A stretch of DNA of 64,000 nt, from assembly GCF_021043375.1 (NCBI RefSeq), contig NZ_JAJNDV010000011.1, positions 1 to 64,000 of the forward strand, written 5' to 3'. Shown here in pieces: positions 32,584 to 41,722 of the stretch; position 1 is the stretch's first letter, and each line of letters begins with the position of its first letter. The DNA is from Sphingomonas sp. IC-56. GTDB taxonomy: Bacteria; Pseudomonadota; Alphaproteobacteria; Sphingomonadales; Sphingomonadaceae. The notes under the pieces are model-generated. The model saw nothing but the letters and a program-made list of their open reading frames with translations, was not told the DNA's origin and made no database searches. The position numbers and the translations under genes are program-made.

Positions 32584-33778
32584 TGCTTTGGTCCGCTTGT
32601 CCGAGGCCCGCGGGGTTCTGCGTGGCTGGCTTGTTGGTCACCGCGGGCGCGGCGGTTGCGTTCACGGTGGGGGCGCCTTCGTCCACCAGGCCGTTGCTGG
32701 TGTCGTCCGCGCTGTCATTGCCCGGTTCCGCGGGAACCTTGCTGCCCGATTCGGCGCCGGCCTGGCCGGGCATCTTCCCGCCCTTGGCCGCGATCCAGCG
32801 TGCGAACACTTCCGGGCTCACCGCTTCCACGGCGATCGGCATATAAGCGTGGCGCGCACCGCAAAGCTCGGAGCACTGGCCGAAATACAGGCCTGGCTTC
32901 TCGATGGTGAAGCTGGTCTCGTTCAGCTTGCCGGGCACTGCGTCGAGCTTGATCCAGAAGGCGGGCATCGCCCAGCTGTGGATCACGTCCTGCGCGGTGG
33001 TGATCAGGCGGATCGGCACGCCGACCGGCAGCACGACGCGCTGGTCGGTGGCGAGCAGGCGGGGACCGTCCGCATCGGTGCGGAAACGCTGACCCGCGGC
33101 AACTTCGGTCTGCTCCTTGAGCATGTTCGACGTCAGCTGGATGCCGCCATGGTCGGGATATTCATACGACCAGAACCACTGGTTGCCGATCGCCTTGAGC
33201 GTGACCGCATTGGCGGGCGCTGGCTTGAACTGCGCGGCGAGCAACCGGATCGAAGGCACTGCGATCGCGATCAGGATCAGCACCGGCGCCAGTGTCCAGA
33301 TGACCTCCACCATGGTGTTGTGCGACGTGCGCGACGGAACCGGATTCGCCGCGCGGCGGAACCGGACCATCACATAGATCAGCAGCGCCAGCACGATCAG
33401 CGACACTACCGTGATCAGCGGCAGCAGGATCGCGTTGTGGAACCAGTGCGCCTCGCGGCCATTGGGCGTGACCTGGTCCTGCAGGCCCCACAGCTTGGCG
33501 GTCGGCTGGCCCATGCCGGGAACCGCCTTGGTCAGGGGCTTGCCCTGCGCGTCCAGCGTCGGATCGGCAATCGCGGCGGGCGCGGGCGCCGCCGTGGTGG
33601 AAGGGGTTCCGGCCGGTGCGGCGGACGTGCCCGCCGACTGAGGCGTAGCGGCATCTGCCGCTGGCGGCGTGACGGCTTGTGCCGCCGGCGGCGGTGAGGC
33701 CGCGGTCTGCGCCTGACCGGGCATGGCAAGCGCCAACCCCGCTGCCAGGACTATCGAAGTCAACCCAAGCATGCGCAT
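32576..33778 (-). CDS. ctaC: Cytochrome c oxidase subunit II
   Basis: A 400-aa protein. A signal peptide (residues 1-23) is followed by an 60-residue Ala/Pro/Thr linker, two membrane helices (about 115-135 and 155-180), and the CuA domain with [12 protein letters not shown] and the binuclear copper site [12 protein letters not shown] (about 325-336). A further 50-residue low-complexity tail (…[15 protein letters not shown]) ends the protein. It receives electrons from cytochrome c. ATG 33778 or ATG 33772 could be used. It overlaps ctaD. The 170-bp divergent gap to pyrE must hold its promoter. Confidence 0.96.
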   Translation of the reverse strand: MRMLGLTSIVLAAGLALAMPGQAQTAASPPPAAQAVTPPAADAATPQSAGTSAAPAGTPSTTAAPAPAAIADPTLDAQGKPLTKAVPGMGQPTAKLWGLQDQVTPNGREAHWFHNAILLPLITVVSLIVLALLIYVMVRFRRAANPVPSRTSHNTMVEVIWTLAPVLILIAIAVPSIRLLAAQFKPAPANAVTLKAIGNQWFWSYEYPDHGGIQLTSNMLKEQTEVAAGQRFRTDADGPRLLATDQRVVLPVGVPIRLITTAQDVIHSWAMPAFWIKLDAVPGKLNETSFTIEKPGLYFGQCSELCGARHAYMPIAVEAVSPEVFARWIAAKGGKMPGQAGAESGSKVPAEPGNDSADDTSNGLVDEGAPTVNATAAPAVTNKPATQNPAGLGQADQSND

Positions 33779-33948
33779 CGTCTGTTTTCACCCTGTTCGC
33801 GAATGGCGCCGTCGGCGAGGTAGAGAACTCTCCTGATTTAGGCGGGGTATACGGCGCCGGGACCATTCTCAACCTTTTTCGAGCATGGTTGCGGCGGCGC
33901 GGGGGCGACCCTAAGAGTCCGGCGAAGTCTGGTTTTGGGAGTGCGGAT

Positions 33949-34530
33949 TTGACCGGCGATGCGATCCTTCAGGAGTTCCGTGATGCAGGGGCGCTGCTGG
34001 AAGGGCATTTCATCCTGTCCTCGGGCCTGCGCTCGCCCGTGTTCCTGCAAAAGATGCGCATATTTGAAGATCCGGTGCGGACCGAGCGGGTCTGCTCGGC
34101 ACTAGGCACCCTTCTCCGCGACACTTTTGGCAACATCGACATCGTCGTCTCCCCCGCGATCGGCGGCATCATCCCGGGCTACGAAACCGCCCGCGCACTC
34201 GGCTGCAAAGCGGTCTTCGTCGAACGCGAAGACGGGGAATTCCAACTCCGCCGCGGTTTCGAAATTCCCGAGGGCGCCCGCGTCGTGATGGTCGAGGATA
34301 TCGTCACCACCGGCCTGTCCTCGCGCGAATGCATCGCCGCGATCCGCAAGCATCCCGGCACACTGCTCGGCGCCGCCTGCATTGTCGATCGCTCGAACGG
34401 CAAGGCCGATATTGGCGTGCCGCTGGTGTCGCTCACCAAGCTCGACGTGCCCGCTTATCCCGCGGACCAGCTTCCCCCGGAACTTGCCGCGATCCCCGCG
34501 ACCAAGCCTGGGAGCCGCGTGACCGCGTGA
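33949..34530 (+). CDS. pyrE: Orotate phosphoribosyltransferase
   Basis: A 193-aa enzyme that adds PRPP to orotate in pyrimidine synthesis. Landmarks are [19 protein letters not shown] (N-terminal) and the PRPP loop [14 protein letters not shown]. The only in-frame start that fits family length is TTG 33949, which has GGGAG seven bases upstream; the frame continues to 33679 through non-homologous sequence over the ctaC region. The stop overlaps pdxJ (GTGA). It diverges from ctaC. Confidence 0.92.
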   Translation: MTGDAILQEFRDAGALLEGHFILSSGLRSPVFLQKMRIFEDPVRTERVCSALGTLLRDTFGNIDIVVSPAIGGIIPGYETARALGCKAVFVEREDGEFQLRRGFEIPEGARVVMVEDIVTTGLSSRECIAAIRKHPGTLLGAACIVDRSNGKADIGVPLVSLTKLDVPAYPADQLPPELAAIPATKPGSRVTA

Positions 34531-35255
34531 CCGCGACATTGCGCCTGGGGGTCAATATCGACCATGTTGCGACCGTGCGGAACGCGCGCGGATCGGGCTA
34601 TCCCGATCCGGTGCGCGCCGCCTTGCTGGCCGCGCAGGCGGGGGCCGACGGCATCACCGCGCATCTGCGCGAGGATCGCCGGCACATCACCGACAACGAC
34701 ATCGCCCGGCTCTCCGCCGAACTGCCGGTTCCGCTGAACCTGGAGATGGCGGCGACGCAGGAGATGCTCGACATCGCGCTCCGCCATCGCCCGCACGCAG
34801 TGTGCATCGTGCCCGAGAAGCGCGAAGAGCGCACCACCGAAGGTGGCCTCGACGCCGCTGGTCAGTACGAGCACCTTGGTCCGATCGTCGCCGCGCTGCG
34901 TGACAATGGCAGCCGCGTATCCCTCTTCATCGAGCCCGATGCGCGCCAGATCGACGCGGCAATTCGCCTTGGCGCGCCCGTGGTCGAACTGCACACCGGC
35001 CGCTTCGCCGAACTGGGGGGCAAAGACCAGGCCGACGAGCTCAAGCGCCTCGCCGACTCTGCGGCTTTGGCTGCCAAGAACGGCATCGAGCCACATGCCG
35101 GCCATGGCCTGACCTTCGACAATGTCGTGCCGATCGCCGCCATCCCGCAGCTGCGGGAGCTGAATATCGGTCACTTCCTGATCGGCGAAGCGATCTTCGC
35201 TGGCCTGGGTCCGGTGGTCCAGCGCATGCGTACGCTGATGGATTCGGCTCGGTGA
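34527..35255 (+). CDS. pdxJ: Pyridoxine 5'-phosphate synthase
   Basis: A 242-aa TIM-barrel enzyme of the DXP-dependent vitamin B6 route. Landmarks are [45 protein letters not shown]-type ending ([13 protein letters not shown]) and [12 protein letters not shown]. The start GTG 34527 overlaps the pyrE stop; the longer upstream frame lies inside pyrE. acpS follows 49 bp on, a common pdxJ-acpS pairing in proteobacteria. Confidence 0.95.
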   Translation: MTATLRLGVNIDHVATVRNARGSGYPDPVRAALLAAQAGADGITAHLREDRRHITDNDIARLSAELPVPLNLEMAATQEMLDIALRHRPHAVCIVPEKREERTTEGGLDAAGQYEHLGPIVAALRDNGSRVSLFIEPDARQIDAAIRLGAPVVELHTGRFAELGGKDQADELKRLADSAALAAKNGIEPHAGHGLTFDNVVPIAAIPQLRELNIGHFLIGEAIFAGLGPVVQRMRTLMDSAR

Positions 35256-35304
35256 GCCTCGTCCGCACATTATCGGGCTCTTGGAGTGACGAGGGGTCGG
35301 GCAA

Positions 35305-35718
35305 GTGATCCTCGGCACCGGCTCCGATCTCTGCAACATCGAACGGATCCAGGCATCGCTCGACCGATTCGGCACGCGCTTCGAGAACCGCGCCTTTACG
35401 GAAGCCGAGATGGCAAAGGCTGATCGCCGGCCGCACACCCGCGCCGCGACGCTCGCCAAGCGCTTCGCCGCCAAGGAAGCCTTTTCCAAGGCGGTGGGAA
35501 CCGGGTTCAAGGCAGGGGTGTTCCTGAAGGATATCGGTGTCGTCAATTCACCCTCTGGTGCGCCGACCCTGGCGCTTACCGGCGGGGCCAAGGCCAGGCT
35601 TGACGCCATCACCCCCGACGGCCACGTCGCGAAGGTACATCTGACGTTGACGGACGATCATCCCTGGGCGTTCGCGATGGTGATCATCGAGGCGCTGGCG
35701 GTCGGGAAGAACGGTTGA
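35305..35718 (+). CDS. acpS: Holo-[acyl-carrier-protein] synthase
   Basis: A 137-aa phosphopantetheinyl transferase that activates ACP with CoA. The Mg site is visible as [14 protein letters not shown] (Asp 8) and [15 protein letters not shown] (Glu about 58). The start GTG has GAGGGG eight bases upstream. Its stop shares a base with the lepB start (TGATG), so the two are translated together. Confidence 0.95.
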   Translation: MILGTGSDLCNIERIQASLDRFGTRFENRAFTEAEMAKADRRPHTRAATLAKRFAAKEAFSKAVGTGFKAGVFLKDIGVVNSPSGAPTLALTGGAKARLDAITPDGHVAKVHLTLTDDHPWAFAMVIIEALAVGKNG

Positions 35719-36590
35719 TGGCCGCGGACGAACTGGCGTTGAGGCAGCAGGATTTCGATTTGGACGAACACACGCCTGCCCGGCCCCGTACCGACTGGTG
35801 GGCAGAGGTGCGTGGCATCCTCTGGCTGGTGCTGGCGGTGCTCGGCTTTCACAGCCTAGTGGCCAAGCCCTTCTACATCCCGTCCGAATCGATGATGCCC
35901 AACCTGCTCGTCGGCGATCGGCTGGTGGTGACGAAGTATCCCTATGGCTACTCGTTCGTCACGCCGACCTTTCACCTGTTGCCGTTCATGCCCGGCCGGC
36001 TCTTCGGCCGGCTGCCCGAGCGCGGCGACGTGGTGATCGTCACGCCGCCGGGATCCGAAACCGACTATATCAAGCGCGTGATCGGTCTGCCGGGTGACCG
36101 CATCGCAGTGCGCGCCGGCATCGTTTATCTCGATGGCAAGGCAGTGCCCCGCCGTTTCATGGGCGAGCGCGACATTGCCGCCGACGCGAACACGCGCTGC
36201 GACGACGAACATTATCCCGGCCGCCGTATCGATGGTCCCGCCACGCCTGCCGTGTGCCGCCTGCCCATCTACCGCGAGACGCTGCCCAACGGCCGCTCGT
36301 ACGACACGATCGACAAGGGCTGGAGCCCGGGCGACGAGTTCGGCGAGATTCGCGTGCCCGAGGGCCGCGTGTTTTTGATGGGCGACAATCGCGACAACAG
36401 CGCCGACAGCCGCTTCTCCATGGCTGAGAACGGCCTGGGCGGACCGGTCCCGTGGGAGAATATCGGCGGCCGGGCCGAGTTCATCACCTTCTCGCTGGAC
36501 GGCAGCGCTACCTTGAATCCGCTGACCTGGCCGAAGTCCTTCCGTTCTGGCCGCGCCGGCATGTCGCTTCACCCCAATCGGGGCGAGTGA
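35718..36590 (+). CDS. lepB: Signal peptidase I
   Basis: A 290-aa inner-membrane serine peptidase. There is one membrane helix (about 33-50). Catalytic Ser58 lies in PSESMMPNL and Lys119 in DYIKRVIGLPGDR; the later boxes VPEGRVFLMGDNRDNSADSR complete the family. It removes signal peptides from exported proteins. The ATG shares a base with the acpS stop; TTG at 35715 is out-ranked because it lacks spacing. Its stop shares a base with the AI-2E-like gene. Confidence 0.95.
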   Translation: MAADELALRQQDFDLDEHTPARPRTDWWAEVRGILWLVLAVLGFHSLVAKPFYIPSESMMPNLLVGDRLVVTKYPYGYSFVTPTFHLLPFMPGRLFGRLPERGDVVIVTPPGSETDYIKRVIGLPGDRIAVRAGIVYLDGKAVPRRFMGERDIAADANTRCDDEHYPGRRIDGPATPAVCRLPIYRETLPNGRSYDTIDKGWSPGDEFGEIRVPEGRVFLMGDNRDNSADSRFSMAENGLGGPVPWENIGGRAEFITFSLDGSATLNPLTWPKSFRSGRAGMSLHPNRGE

Positions 36591-37750
36591 TGGCCGGCGG
36601 GACGCCTGAGGCGGAAGGCATTCAGGTCACCCGCGAGCCAGGGCCCAACGAGCTGCGCGACCCCATGACGCGCGCCGAGCTGAAACGAGCTTCGGTGTGG
36701 TTCGGGCTGGCGATCGGCGTGGCGCTGGTGGTGCTTCTGATCCAGCCGCTGCTGATCATCTTTGCGGGGCTCGTCTTCGCTTCCATGCTCGACGGCGGCG
36801 TACGGCTGCTTGGGCGCGTGCTGCCGATCCCGCGCGGCCTGCGCCTGCTGATCGTCGTGCTGCTGGTCGCGGCCTTTATCCTGGGCTCCTTCTATCTCAC
36901 CGGCATGCAGATTGCGCAGCAGGCCAATCAGTTGCGCGAAACGCTGGAGGTTCAGGGAAACCGCGTCGCCGGTTGGATCTCCAGTCTCGGCCTGATGCCC
37001 GGCCGCTCCGACCTGACTGGCATGGCGCAGCAGGCATTGGGTTCGGTCGGGCGGCTGACCTCGGCGGTAGGCAGCGTGCTGGGTGCCGCCGCCAGCCTGG
37101 TGATGATCGTCGCCATCGGGCTGTTCGTCGCGATGGACCCGCGCATCTATGAACGCGGGCTTCAATGGCTGGTGCCGATGGAAGCGCGGGATCATGTCTC
37201 GCTGGTAATCGGGCGCATGGCCCGCATCCTGCGCATCCTGCTCGCGGGGCGTCTGCTCGGCATGCTGTTCGAGGGCGCGCTCACCTGCCTTTTGCTGTGG
37301 ATCGCTGGCGTGCCCATGGCGCTGCTGCTCGGGATCATCACCGGCATCCTGGCCTTCATCCCGAATATCGGCGCCTTCATCAGTGGCGTACTGATGGTGT
37401 CGGTGGGCTTCAGCGCCGGTCCCGATCAGGGCTTTTGGGCGATCATCATCTATTTCGCCGTGCAGAATTTCGACGGCTATGTGCTGATACCGTTGATCGC
37501 CAAGCGAACGGTGGATCTGCCGCCAGCACTGACATTGTCCTCGCAGATCCTGGCGAGTGCGCTGTTCGGCGTGATGGGCCTGGCCCTGGCCGATCCCATG
37601 GTCGCGATGATCAAAGTGGCGCTGGAAAGCGAAGCCGAGCGCGCGGCGCGCCTCTCGGCGGATGGCCGTGGCCGGTTCCGTTGGCGCCTGGGGCACCGCG
37701 GCCCCGCCGATGCGCTGCCGCCATCTGGCGAACCACCGACCGGCAGCTAA
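36590..37750 (+). CDS. AI-2E family transporter (PerM-like permease)
   Basis: A 386-aa membrane protein with eight predicted helices in the AI-2E/PerM pattern (ALVVLLIQPLLIIFAGLVFASMLDG, FIPNIGAFISGVLMVSVGFS, FAVQNFDGYVLIPLIAKRTVDLPPAL). Members export diverse substrates or run Na+/H+ exchange; the name is historical. The ATG at 36590 shares a base with the lepB stop. The C-terminal 40 residues are Arg/Pro-rich and cytosolic. Next gene maiA begins 24 bp on. Confidence 0.85.
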   Translation: MAGGTPEAEGIQVTREPGPNELRDPMTRAELKRASVWFGLAIGVALVVLLIQPLLIIFAGLVFASMLDGGVRLLGRVLPIPRGLRLLIVVLLVAAFILGSFYLTGMQIAQQANQLRETLEVQGNRVAGWISSLGLMPGRSDLTGMAQQALGSVGRLTSAVGSVLGAAASLVMIVAIGLFVAMDPRIYERGLQWLVPMEARDHVSLVIGRMARILRILLAGRLLGMLFEGALTCLLLWIAGVPMALLLGIITGILAFIPNIGAFISGVLMVSVGFSAGPDQGFWAIIIYFAVQNFDGYVLIPLIAKRTVDLPPALTLSSQILASALFGVMGLALADPMVAMIKVALESEAERAARLSADGRGRFRWRLGHRGPADALPPSGEPPTGS

Positions 37751-37774
37751 GGGCCGGCGAAAAAGGAGGGGCAC

Positions 37775-38398
37775 ATGCTGCTCTACGATTACTATCGCTC
37801 GTCCGCGGCCTATCGGGTTCGCATTGCGCTTGCGCTTAAGGGCGTGGCCTATGAACGGCATTCGATCATGCTGCTGGAAAACCAGCAGCGCAGTCCCGAG
37901 CATCTGGCGCGCAATCCCCAAGGCTTCGTTCCCGCGCTCGAAGTCGATGGGAGGGTGCTGACGCAAAGCCTTGCCATCATCGATTGGCTCGATGCTCGCT
38001 ATCCCGAGCCTCGCCTGATCCCCATAGACTCCGACAGACGGGCCGCCGCGCTCGCCCAGGCAATGATCGTCGGCGCGGACATCCACCCGATCAACAACCT
38101 GCGGGTCATGCGGTGGCTGAAGACCGAGGCTCATTTGGGCGACGAGGAGCGGGATCGCTGGACGCGGCACTGGATCGCTGACGGCTTCGCCGCGTTGGAA
38201 GCGATGGCTGGGGAGGGGCCCTTCCTCGGCGGCGATGCGCCTGGCATCGCTGATTGCTTTCTGGTCCCGCAAATGTTCAATGCCCGCCGCTTCAGCGTGC
38301 CCCTGGACGCGTTCCCCAAGTTGGTGGCCGCCGATGCCGCCGCCACTGCCTTGCCCGCCTTTGCCGCGGCCCATCCCGACCGAGTAGCACCTGAATGA
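37775..38398 (+). CDS. maiA: Maleylacetoacetate isomerase (zeta-class GST)
   Basis: A 207-aa glutathione transferase-fold enzyme with the zeta motif SSAAYRVRIALALKGV (residues 9-24), Gln/Ser in LTQSLAIIDWLDARYP (glutathione binding) and the C-terminal GIADCFLVPQMFNARR. It isomerises maleylacetoacetate in tyrosine/homogentisate breakdown. No fumarylacetoacetase is adjacent. Its stop overlaps the TonB receptor start (ATGA), an odd coupling of a catabolic enzyme to a receptor. Could also be a general zeta GST. Confidence 0.87.
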   Translation: MLLYDYYRSSAAYRVRIALALKGVAYERHSIMLLENQQRSPEHLARNPQGFVPALEVDGRVLTQSLAIIDWLDARYPEPRLIPIDSDRRAAALAQAMIVGADIHPINNLRVMRWLKTEAHLGDEERDRWTRHWIADGFAALEAMAGEGPFLGGDAPGIADCFLVPQMFNARRFSVPLDAFPKLVAADAAATALPAFAAAHPDRVAPE

Positions 38399-40467
38399 AG
38401 TATCTCGCGTATTCCACCGGTCTGCTCCTGGCCGGGCCTGCCCTAGCGCAGGAGGTCGTGCCTGCTACCGCGTCGGAGCCGCAGGAGGTCATCGTCACCG
38501 GACGGGGGCTCGACGTGCCGCCCGGCGAGGCCGCCTATGACGTGGTCACGATCGATCGCGAACGGCTGTCGAACACCGCGAGCGGGCGGCTGGAGGATGT
38601 GCTGCGCGATGTCGCTGGCATTGCGCAGTTCCGCCGCTCGGACTCGCGCTCGGCGCATCCCACCAGCCAGGGCATCACCTTGCGCGGGCTGGGGGGCAAT
38701 GCTTCCAGCCGCGCGCTGGTGGTGCTCGACGGCGTGCCGCAGACCGATCCCTTCGGCGGCTGGGTAGCCTTTCCCGCCTATCTTCCTGACCGTCTTGCCA
38801 GCGTGCGCGTGACCCGCGGCGGCGGCAGCGGCTTTGCCGGGCCGGGCGCGCTTGCCGGCACGGTGGAACTCATCAGCGGCAGCCCCGGCGACCTCGGCCC
38901 GCTTCAGCTGCGCGCCGCCTATGGCAGCCGCGACAGCGTTGATGCCGCTGCTGTCGCTACCGCTAATCTGACGGGCGGCTTTGTCACGGCTGCTGCCGGC
39001 TATGCGCGCGGCGATGGCTTCACGCCGATCGTTGCGGAGGACCGCGGACCCGCCGATCGACCCGCACCCTATGAGCAGGCGAGCCTGGCGCTGCGCAGTG
39101 TCTTCGACATCGGCGCCGGCACTGAACTTCAGGCGAACCTGTCCGGCTTTCGCGATCGGCGCGACCGCGGTGTCGACTACACCGACGTAAGCAGCGACGG
39201 TGCCGACGCCAGCATACGCCTGGTGAATCGCGGCAACTGGGCCTGGTCGGCGCTCGCCTATCTCCAGACGCGCAGCTTCGCCAGCGGCTTTGCCAGCGTG
39301 AACGACGCCCGCACCGCCGCCACCGCTACGCTCGACCAGTATAATGTGCCGGCCACCGGTATCGGCGGACGCTTCGAAATCGCGCCACCGGTGGGCGGCG
39401 GCGTCACCCTGCGGCTGGGCGGCGACGTCCGCAACGTGTCGGGACGGACGCAGGAGCTCTACACCTTTGTGAGCGGCGCCCCCACGCGCCAGCGCGTTGC
39501 CGGCGGCGAGAGCACGACGGGCGGCGGCTTTGCCGATGCGAGCTTCGAATCCGGCGCGCTGACGCTCAATCTCAGCGGCCGCGTGGACCGGTGGACGATT
39601 GACAACGGCTCGTTGGTGGAGCGTACCCTTGCCGGCGGACCGCTGCTGACCAACATCGCCTTTGAAGACCGCAGCGGCTGGGAGGCGACCTGGCGGGCAG
39701 GCGCTGCCTGGGAGGCCGGCAGCGTCACGCTTCGCGCCGCGGGTTATCGCGGTTGGCGCCTTCCGACCTTGAACGAGCTCTACCGCCCGTTCCGCGCCGG
39801 TGCCGATGCGACCGCGCCCAACGCCGAACTCGATCCCGAGCGGCTGATCGGCGCCGAAGCCGGGCTGGACTGGCGCCTGGCCAGCGCCGTCACGCTCCGC
39901 GCCACGGCCTATTGGAGCCGTGTCGACAACGCCATCGCCAACGTCACCGTCGCCAATGGCCCGGGTACCTTCCCGTTCGCCGGCTTCGTCTCGGCGGCGG
40001 GCGTGTACCGCCAGCGCCAGAACCTGGATGCAGTGGAGGCTCGCGGCGTCGAACTCGATGGCCGGGTGGTCAGCGGCGCACTCTCCCTGTCAGCGTCTTA
40101 CGCCTATACCGATGCGCGCGTGCATGCCTCGGGCCTCGCCGCGCCGCTCAACGAACTACGTCCGGCCCAGACGGCGGAGCATCAGGCGTCCGCGACGCTG
40201 GCCTGGTTCCGCGACGCGCTCGGTGGCTCGCTTACCGCGCGCTATATCGGGCCTCAGTTCGAGGACGACCAGAACAGCCGCACGCTGGCCGACGCTGTCA
40301 CCTTCGATGCGGTAGTGTCCGCGCCGGTGACTGCCGCGCTGTCGCTGGAAGCGCGCGCCGAGAATCTGAGCGATGCACGGGTGGAAGCGACGATCAGCGG
40401 CCCGGGCATCGTCGAGCGGGCGACGCCGCGCACGCTCTGGCTCGGCATCCGCTACCGGATGCGCTGA
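38395..40467 (+). CDS. TonB-dependent outer membrane receptor
   Basis: A 690-aa receptor. The signal peptide ends at about residue 19 (GPALAQ). A TonB box-like EVIVTGR follows, then the plug domain (about 40-155; DVLRDVAGIAQFRRSDSRSAHPTSQGITLRGLGGN) and a 22-strand-type barrel. The last residues are LGIRYRMR, lacking the usual terminal Phe. The ligand is unknown; the plug resembles siderophore/vitamin B12-type receptors more than sugar receptors. The start overlaps the maiA stop. No riboswitch or Fur-like site is possible upstream because the gene has no leader. The 3' end overlaps the convergent glycosyltransferase by 16 bp. Confidence 0.87.
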   Translation: MKYLAYSTGLLLAGPALAQEVVPATASEPQEVIVTGRGLDVPPGEAAYDVVTIDRERLSNTASGRLEDVLRDVAGIAQFRRSDSRSAHPTSQGITLRGLGGNASSRALVVLDGVPQTDPFGGWVAFPAYLPDRLASVRVTRGGGSGFAGPGALAGTVELISGSPGDLGPLQLRAAYGSRDSVDAAAVATANLTGGFVTAAAGYARGDGFTPIVAEDRGPADRPAPYEQASLALRSVFDIGAGTELQANLSGFRDRRDRGVDYTDVSSDGADASIRLVNRGNWAWSALAYLQTRSFASGFASVNDARTAATATLDQYNVPATGIGGRFEIAPPVGGGVTLRLGGDVRNVSGRTQELYTFVSGAPTRQRVAGGESTTGGGFADASFESGALTLNLSGRVDRWTIDNGSLVERTLAGGPLLTNIAFEDRSGWEATWRAGAAWEAGSVTLRAAGYRGWRLPTLNELYRPFRAGADATAPNAELDPERLIGAEAGLDWRLASAVTLRATAYWSRVDNAIANVTVANGPGTFPFAGFVSAAGVYRQRQNLDAVEARGVELDGRVVSGALSLSASYAYTDARVHASGLAAPLNELRPAQTAEHQASATLAWFRDALGGSLTARYIGPQFEDDQNSRTLADAVTFDAVVSAPVTAALSLEARAENLSDARVEATISGPGIVERATPRTLWLGIRYRMR

Positions 40468-41543
40468 GCCGCCAGCCAATCGAACAGCGCCAGATAGTCG
40501 CCGACCGGGTCCCCGGCGTCGACCTGGCGGTTCGGCCGCGAACGCCCAGGCGCAAGCCAATGATCCAGCGCGGCCACCAGCGCCATTTCGTCCTCGCGCG
40601 CAACAACGGTGCCGAGCGCCGGCGCATGGACAATCTCGCGCACCGCCACGCTCGACTCGGTCGACACCACCGGCGTACCCACCGACAGCGCCTCGCGCAG
40701 CACGCCCGGCACGCCTTCATAGTCGGAGGTCAGCACCGCCACCGCAGCAGCTTCCAGCGCCGGCAGCGGGTCGGCGACGTGCCCCGGCAGGAACACGCGA
40801 TCCTCCAGCCCGAGCGAGCGCACCTGCGCTTCCAGTGCACCCCGCAGGCTGCCTTCGCCCAGGATCAGCAACGACAAGCGCGCATCGGCCAAGCGCGGTA
40901 ATGCGGCAATCATCCGGTCCCAGCGCTTCTGCGGCTCCAGTCGGCCTACGCCGACGATGAAGCGCCCCTGTGGCAGCGCCACCGGCGTCGCAGCGGCGAC
41001 GGGGAGAGCAGGGGGATTGGCGATCACGCGCACCCGATCCGGAGCGATCCCCATCTCCGCGACCGCCTCCGCCGCCATTGCCGGCGTCATCGCCACGACC
41101 TGATTCAGGAACCGCGGATGCTGCCGCAGCCAGCGGCGATAGCCCCAGGCCGCCACTGGTCCCTGCTCCGGCCGCACCAGCGCATTCGACACCTTGCCGA
41201 CAATCGGCGGGCAACTGCGCCCCAGCCGCAGCCGTGCCATCGCTGCAATCGCGCTGTAGTGATTGCCTGGGCAAAAGATCACGTCCGGACGCGCAGCCCG
41301 CACGTGCTTGGCTAGGCTGAACAGCGCACGGTACCGTTCGTCCTTTAACTCCACTACCTCCAGGCCACCGGGCAGTTCGGCGGCAAGCGGCCCTTCTCGG
41401 CTGCCCAGGACGAGCGTCACGCGGCGCCCTCGCTCCAGCCATCCCGCCGCCATTCGCAGCATCGCCCGTTCCACGCCCCCGCCGCGAAGCGTCTGGGCAA
41501 AGGTGAGGATGTGGCGGGCTTGGCTGGCGGTGTGCTGGGGCAT
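40452..41543 (-). CDS. Glycosyltransferase, GT4 family
   Basis: A 363-aa GT-B enzyme. The N-terminal domain opens with FAQTLRGGGVERAMLRMAAGWLERG (acceptor side). The C-terminal domain has the donor-site pattern VGRLEPQKRWDRMIAAL and TSDYEGVPGVLREALSVGTPVV (nucleotide-sugar binding, E-x7-E). It probably transfers a sugar to a lipid or polysaccharide intermediate at the inner membrane. ATG 41543 is chosen because upstream frame lacks homology. It overlaps the TonB receptor 3' end and diverges from the membrane protein gene. Confidence 0.85.
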   Translation of the reverse strand: MPQHTASQARHILTFAQTLRGGGVERAMLRMAAGWLERGRRVTLVLGSREGPLAAELPGGLEVVELKDERYRALFSLAKHVRAARPDVIFCPGNHYSAIAAMARLRLGRSCPPIVGKVSNALVRPEQGPVAAWGYRRWLRQHPRFLNQVVAMTPAMAAEAVAEMGIAPDRVRVIANPPALPVAAATPVALPQGRFIVGVGRLEPQKRWDRMIAALPRLADARLSLLILGEGSLRGALEAQVRSLGLEDRVFLPGHVADPLPALEAAAVAVLTSDYEGVPGVLREALSVGTPVVSTESSVAVREIVHAPALGTVVAREDEMALVAALDHWLAPGRSRPNRQVDAGDPVGDYLALFDWLAAQRIR

Positions 41544-41722
41544 GGTCACTTGCGGTTTGCCATGCTTAGGCCCAAATCGTCTCCGCAATAAACCGCATTC
41601 TGCTGTCAATCGGCGCCCTCCGCATGCATGTCGGAGCCGCTCGGCGCCGGAAAGTCGCGGTGAACAGAACAACTTGCGACGGCGGACCAGGATACGTGAA
41701 CAGGCCGGTTGTGGAGGCTTCG

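Noticed and set aside
30808..32910. 700-aa plus-strand open frame
   Set aside because: Antisense to ctaD/ctaC; His/Arg/Glu-rich composition results from the complement of membrane-protein codons, no domain seen.
36569..38374. 601-aa minus-strand open frame
   Set aside because: Antisense to the AI-2E-like transporter and maiA; composition artefact.
38300..38394. Cobalamin riboswitch or Fur site ahead of the TonB receptor
   Set aside because: The receptor start overlaps maiA, leaving no leader; no conserved riboswitch box seen.
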